This document shows, in pieces, positions 6,333-6,984 of a DNA stretch of 6,984 nt. The stretch is from CAVVXX01 sp052389895 (GTDB lineage Bacteria; Pseudomonadota; Alphaproteobacteria; Micropepsales; Micropepsaceae): positions 1-6,984 of the forward strand of contig JBQTHM010000032.1 in the NCBI GenBank assembly GCA_052389895.1. Direction: 5' to 3'. Each line of letters opens with the position of its first letter. Positions within the stretch are counted from its first letter, which is position 1. Under the pieces are notes generated by a model. The model made no database searches, was not told the DNA's origin, and saw only the letters and a list, made by a program, of their open reading frames with translations. The position numbers and the translations under genes are program-made.

Positions 6333-6366
6333 ATGGGCGTCATAGGAGACAAGCCATGACGCCCGT
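6333..6366 (+). promoter_or_regulatory. RNA hairpin enclosing the transposase start
   Basis: GGGCGTCAT (6335-6343) is the exact complement of ATGACGCCC (6356-6364); one U-G and one A-U pair extend the stem to 11 bp (6333-6343 with 6356-6366). The 12-nt loop contains the Shine-Dalgarno AGGAGA (6344-6349), and the ATG itself (6356-6358) closes the loop side of the stem. Such a structure should limit initiation on the transposase mRNA. Pairing is seen directly; the regulatory effect is inferred from known translational control in other insertion sequences. Confidence 0.6.
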
Positions 6367-6984
6367 TGAACTTTCCGCCAAGGTCTATTGCGACGAGGAT
6401 GCCGCCCGCAAGCATTTCGAAGCTATCCGCTGGCCTGATGGCATGACATGCCCACATTGCGGCTCCTTGGATGAGGCTAGGCCGCTAAACGGCAAGAGCA
6501 TGGGCGCGGGCTGGTATTACTGCGAAGCCTGTCAGGACAAGTTCACAGTCCGCACCGGCACCGTTTATGAGCGCAGTCACGTTCCCCTTCACAAGTGGCT
6601 TCTGGCGTTCCGCCTCATGGCATCGAGCAAGAAAGGCATTTCGGCTCACCAGCTTCACCGCACGCTGGACGTGACCTACAAAACGGCGTGGTTCATGGCG
6701 CACCGTGTCCGCGAGGCTATGGCCCCGCTGAAAGGCTCCGCTGGCCCGCTTGGTGGCAAAGGCAAAATTGTCGAGGCCGACACTACTTATGTCGGCGGCA
6801 AAGAACACAACAAACACCTTGGCAAGCGCGACAGCAAGAAGATCGGCGGCGTTGGCAAGCAGATCGTCCACACGCTGGTTGAGCGTGGCGGTAAGGCCCG
6901 CTCCAATCACATCTCCAATGTCAGCGGCAAAACGCTGCGCCCCGTTGTCATGTCACAGGTGAGCCGCAAGTCCACGCTTATGAC
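6356..6984 (+). CDS. IS1595-family transposase, 5' part (truncated by window edge)
   Basis: The frame is open from ATG 6356 to the right edge (209 codons); the C-terminal part lies outside. The N-terminal zinc ribbon has CPHC (Cys32, Cys35) and CEAC (Cys56, Cys59). The helical signature SAHQLHRTLDVTYKTAWFMA (96-115) continuing into HRVREAM is characteristic of IS1595/ISXO2-like transposases. The DDE nuclease domain begins at KIVEADTTYVGGK, with first catalytic Asp142; the residue after it is Thr143, where most relatives have Glu (DETYVGG). The second catalytic Asp is expected within a few residues after the visible STLM, just past the edge. AGGAGA 6 nt upstream supports the start. Codon use includes more GTT, CTT and GGT than the neighbouring genes, consistent with acquired DNA. 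Intactness cannot be judged here. Confidence 0.92.
   Translation, partial: MTPVELSAKVYCDEDAARKHFEAIRWPDGMTCPHCGSLDEARPLNGKSMGAGWYYCEACQDKFTVRTGTVYERSHVPLHKWLLAFRLMASSKKGISAHQLHRTLDVTYKTAWFMAHRVREAMAPLKGSAGPLGGKGKIVEADTTYVGGKEHNKHLGKRDSKKIGGVGKQIVHTLVERGGKARSNHISNVSGKTLRPVVMSQVSRKSTLM

Larger units (their letters stand above)
6290..6984 (+). mobile_element. IS1595-family insertion sequence, left part
   Basis: The element is identified by its transposase, which runs off the right edge. The left end is not certain: members of this family usually begin with G-rich inverted repeats, and the G-run at 6290-6296 leading into AATTATATAC is the best candidate, but the right end and the target duplication are outside the window. 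The leader also holds a TTGACT hexamer (6307-6312), but no good -10 box lies 17 bp downstream. Confidence 0.6.

Noticed and set aside
6307..6335. TTGACT with a box 17 bp downstream as the transposase promoter
   Set aside because: The -35 match is good but the downstream hexamer GCTATG fits the -10 consensus at only 2 of 6 positions.

Overview
The window looks like chromosomal DNA of a GC-rich alphaproteobacterium. This is inferred from codon use dominated by G/C third positions, a tRNA-Pro(CGG), an alphaproteobacterial-style iron superoxide dismutase, and short GC-rich palindromic repeats between genes. No rRNA or other strong taxonomic marker is present, so I would not go below class level. 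I see no CRISPR array, phage module or recognisable defence system. Most of the content is ordinary metabolism, and the unusual features lie in the repeats, the gene junctions and the insertion sequence at the right edge.

Left half, minus strand, read from right to left: an AMP-forming medium/long-chain acyl-CoA synthetase (3905-2262) overlaps by ATGA a periplasmic substrate-binding protein of the branched-chain amino acid (LivJ-like) ABC family (2265-883). The first ~60 codons of the latter are made of repeat DNA rather than normal protein. Next come a complete tRNA-Pro(CGG) with encoded CCA (855-779), a glutathione S-transferase starting only 19 nt after the tRNA (759-136), and the start of a small hydrophobic protein that runs off the left edge (131-1). 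A good sigma70-type promoter for the tRNA overlaps the last codons of the binding protein, so tRNA, GST and membrane protein may share one transcript.

Right half, plus strand: a class III omega-aminotransferase (3985-5367) diverges from the acyl-CoA synthetase across a 79-bp gap. A 131-bp intergenic palindromic repeat with nested stems (5370-5500) follows, then sodB for Fe superoxide dismutase (5568-6206). Next is a second copy of the GC-rich repeat family, whose hairpin could act as a terminator. Last is the 5' part of an IS1595-family insertion sequence, whose transposase (6356 to the right edge) has its start codon buried in an 11-bp RNA stem.

The acyl-CoA synthetase and the binding protein could form an uptake-and-activation pair for a carboxylic acid, but no permease or ATPase gene is in view, so this is only contextual. 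The aminotransferase and sodB have no evident link to that pair.
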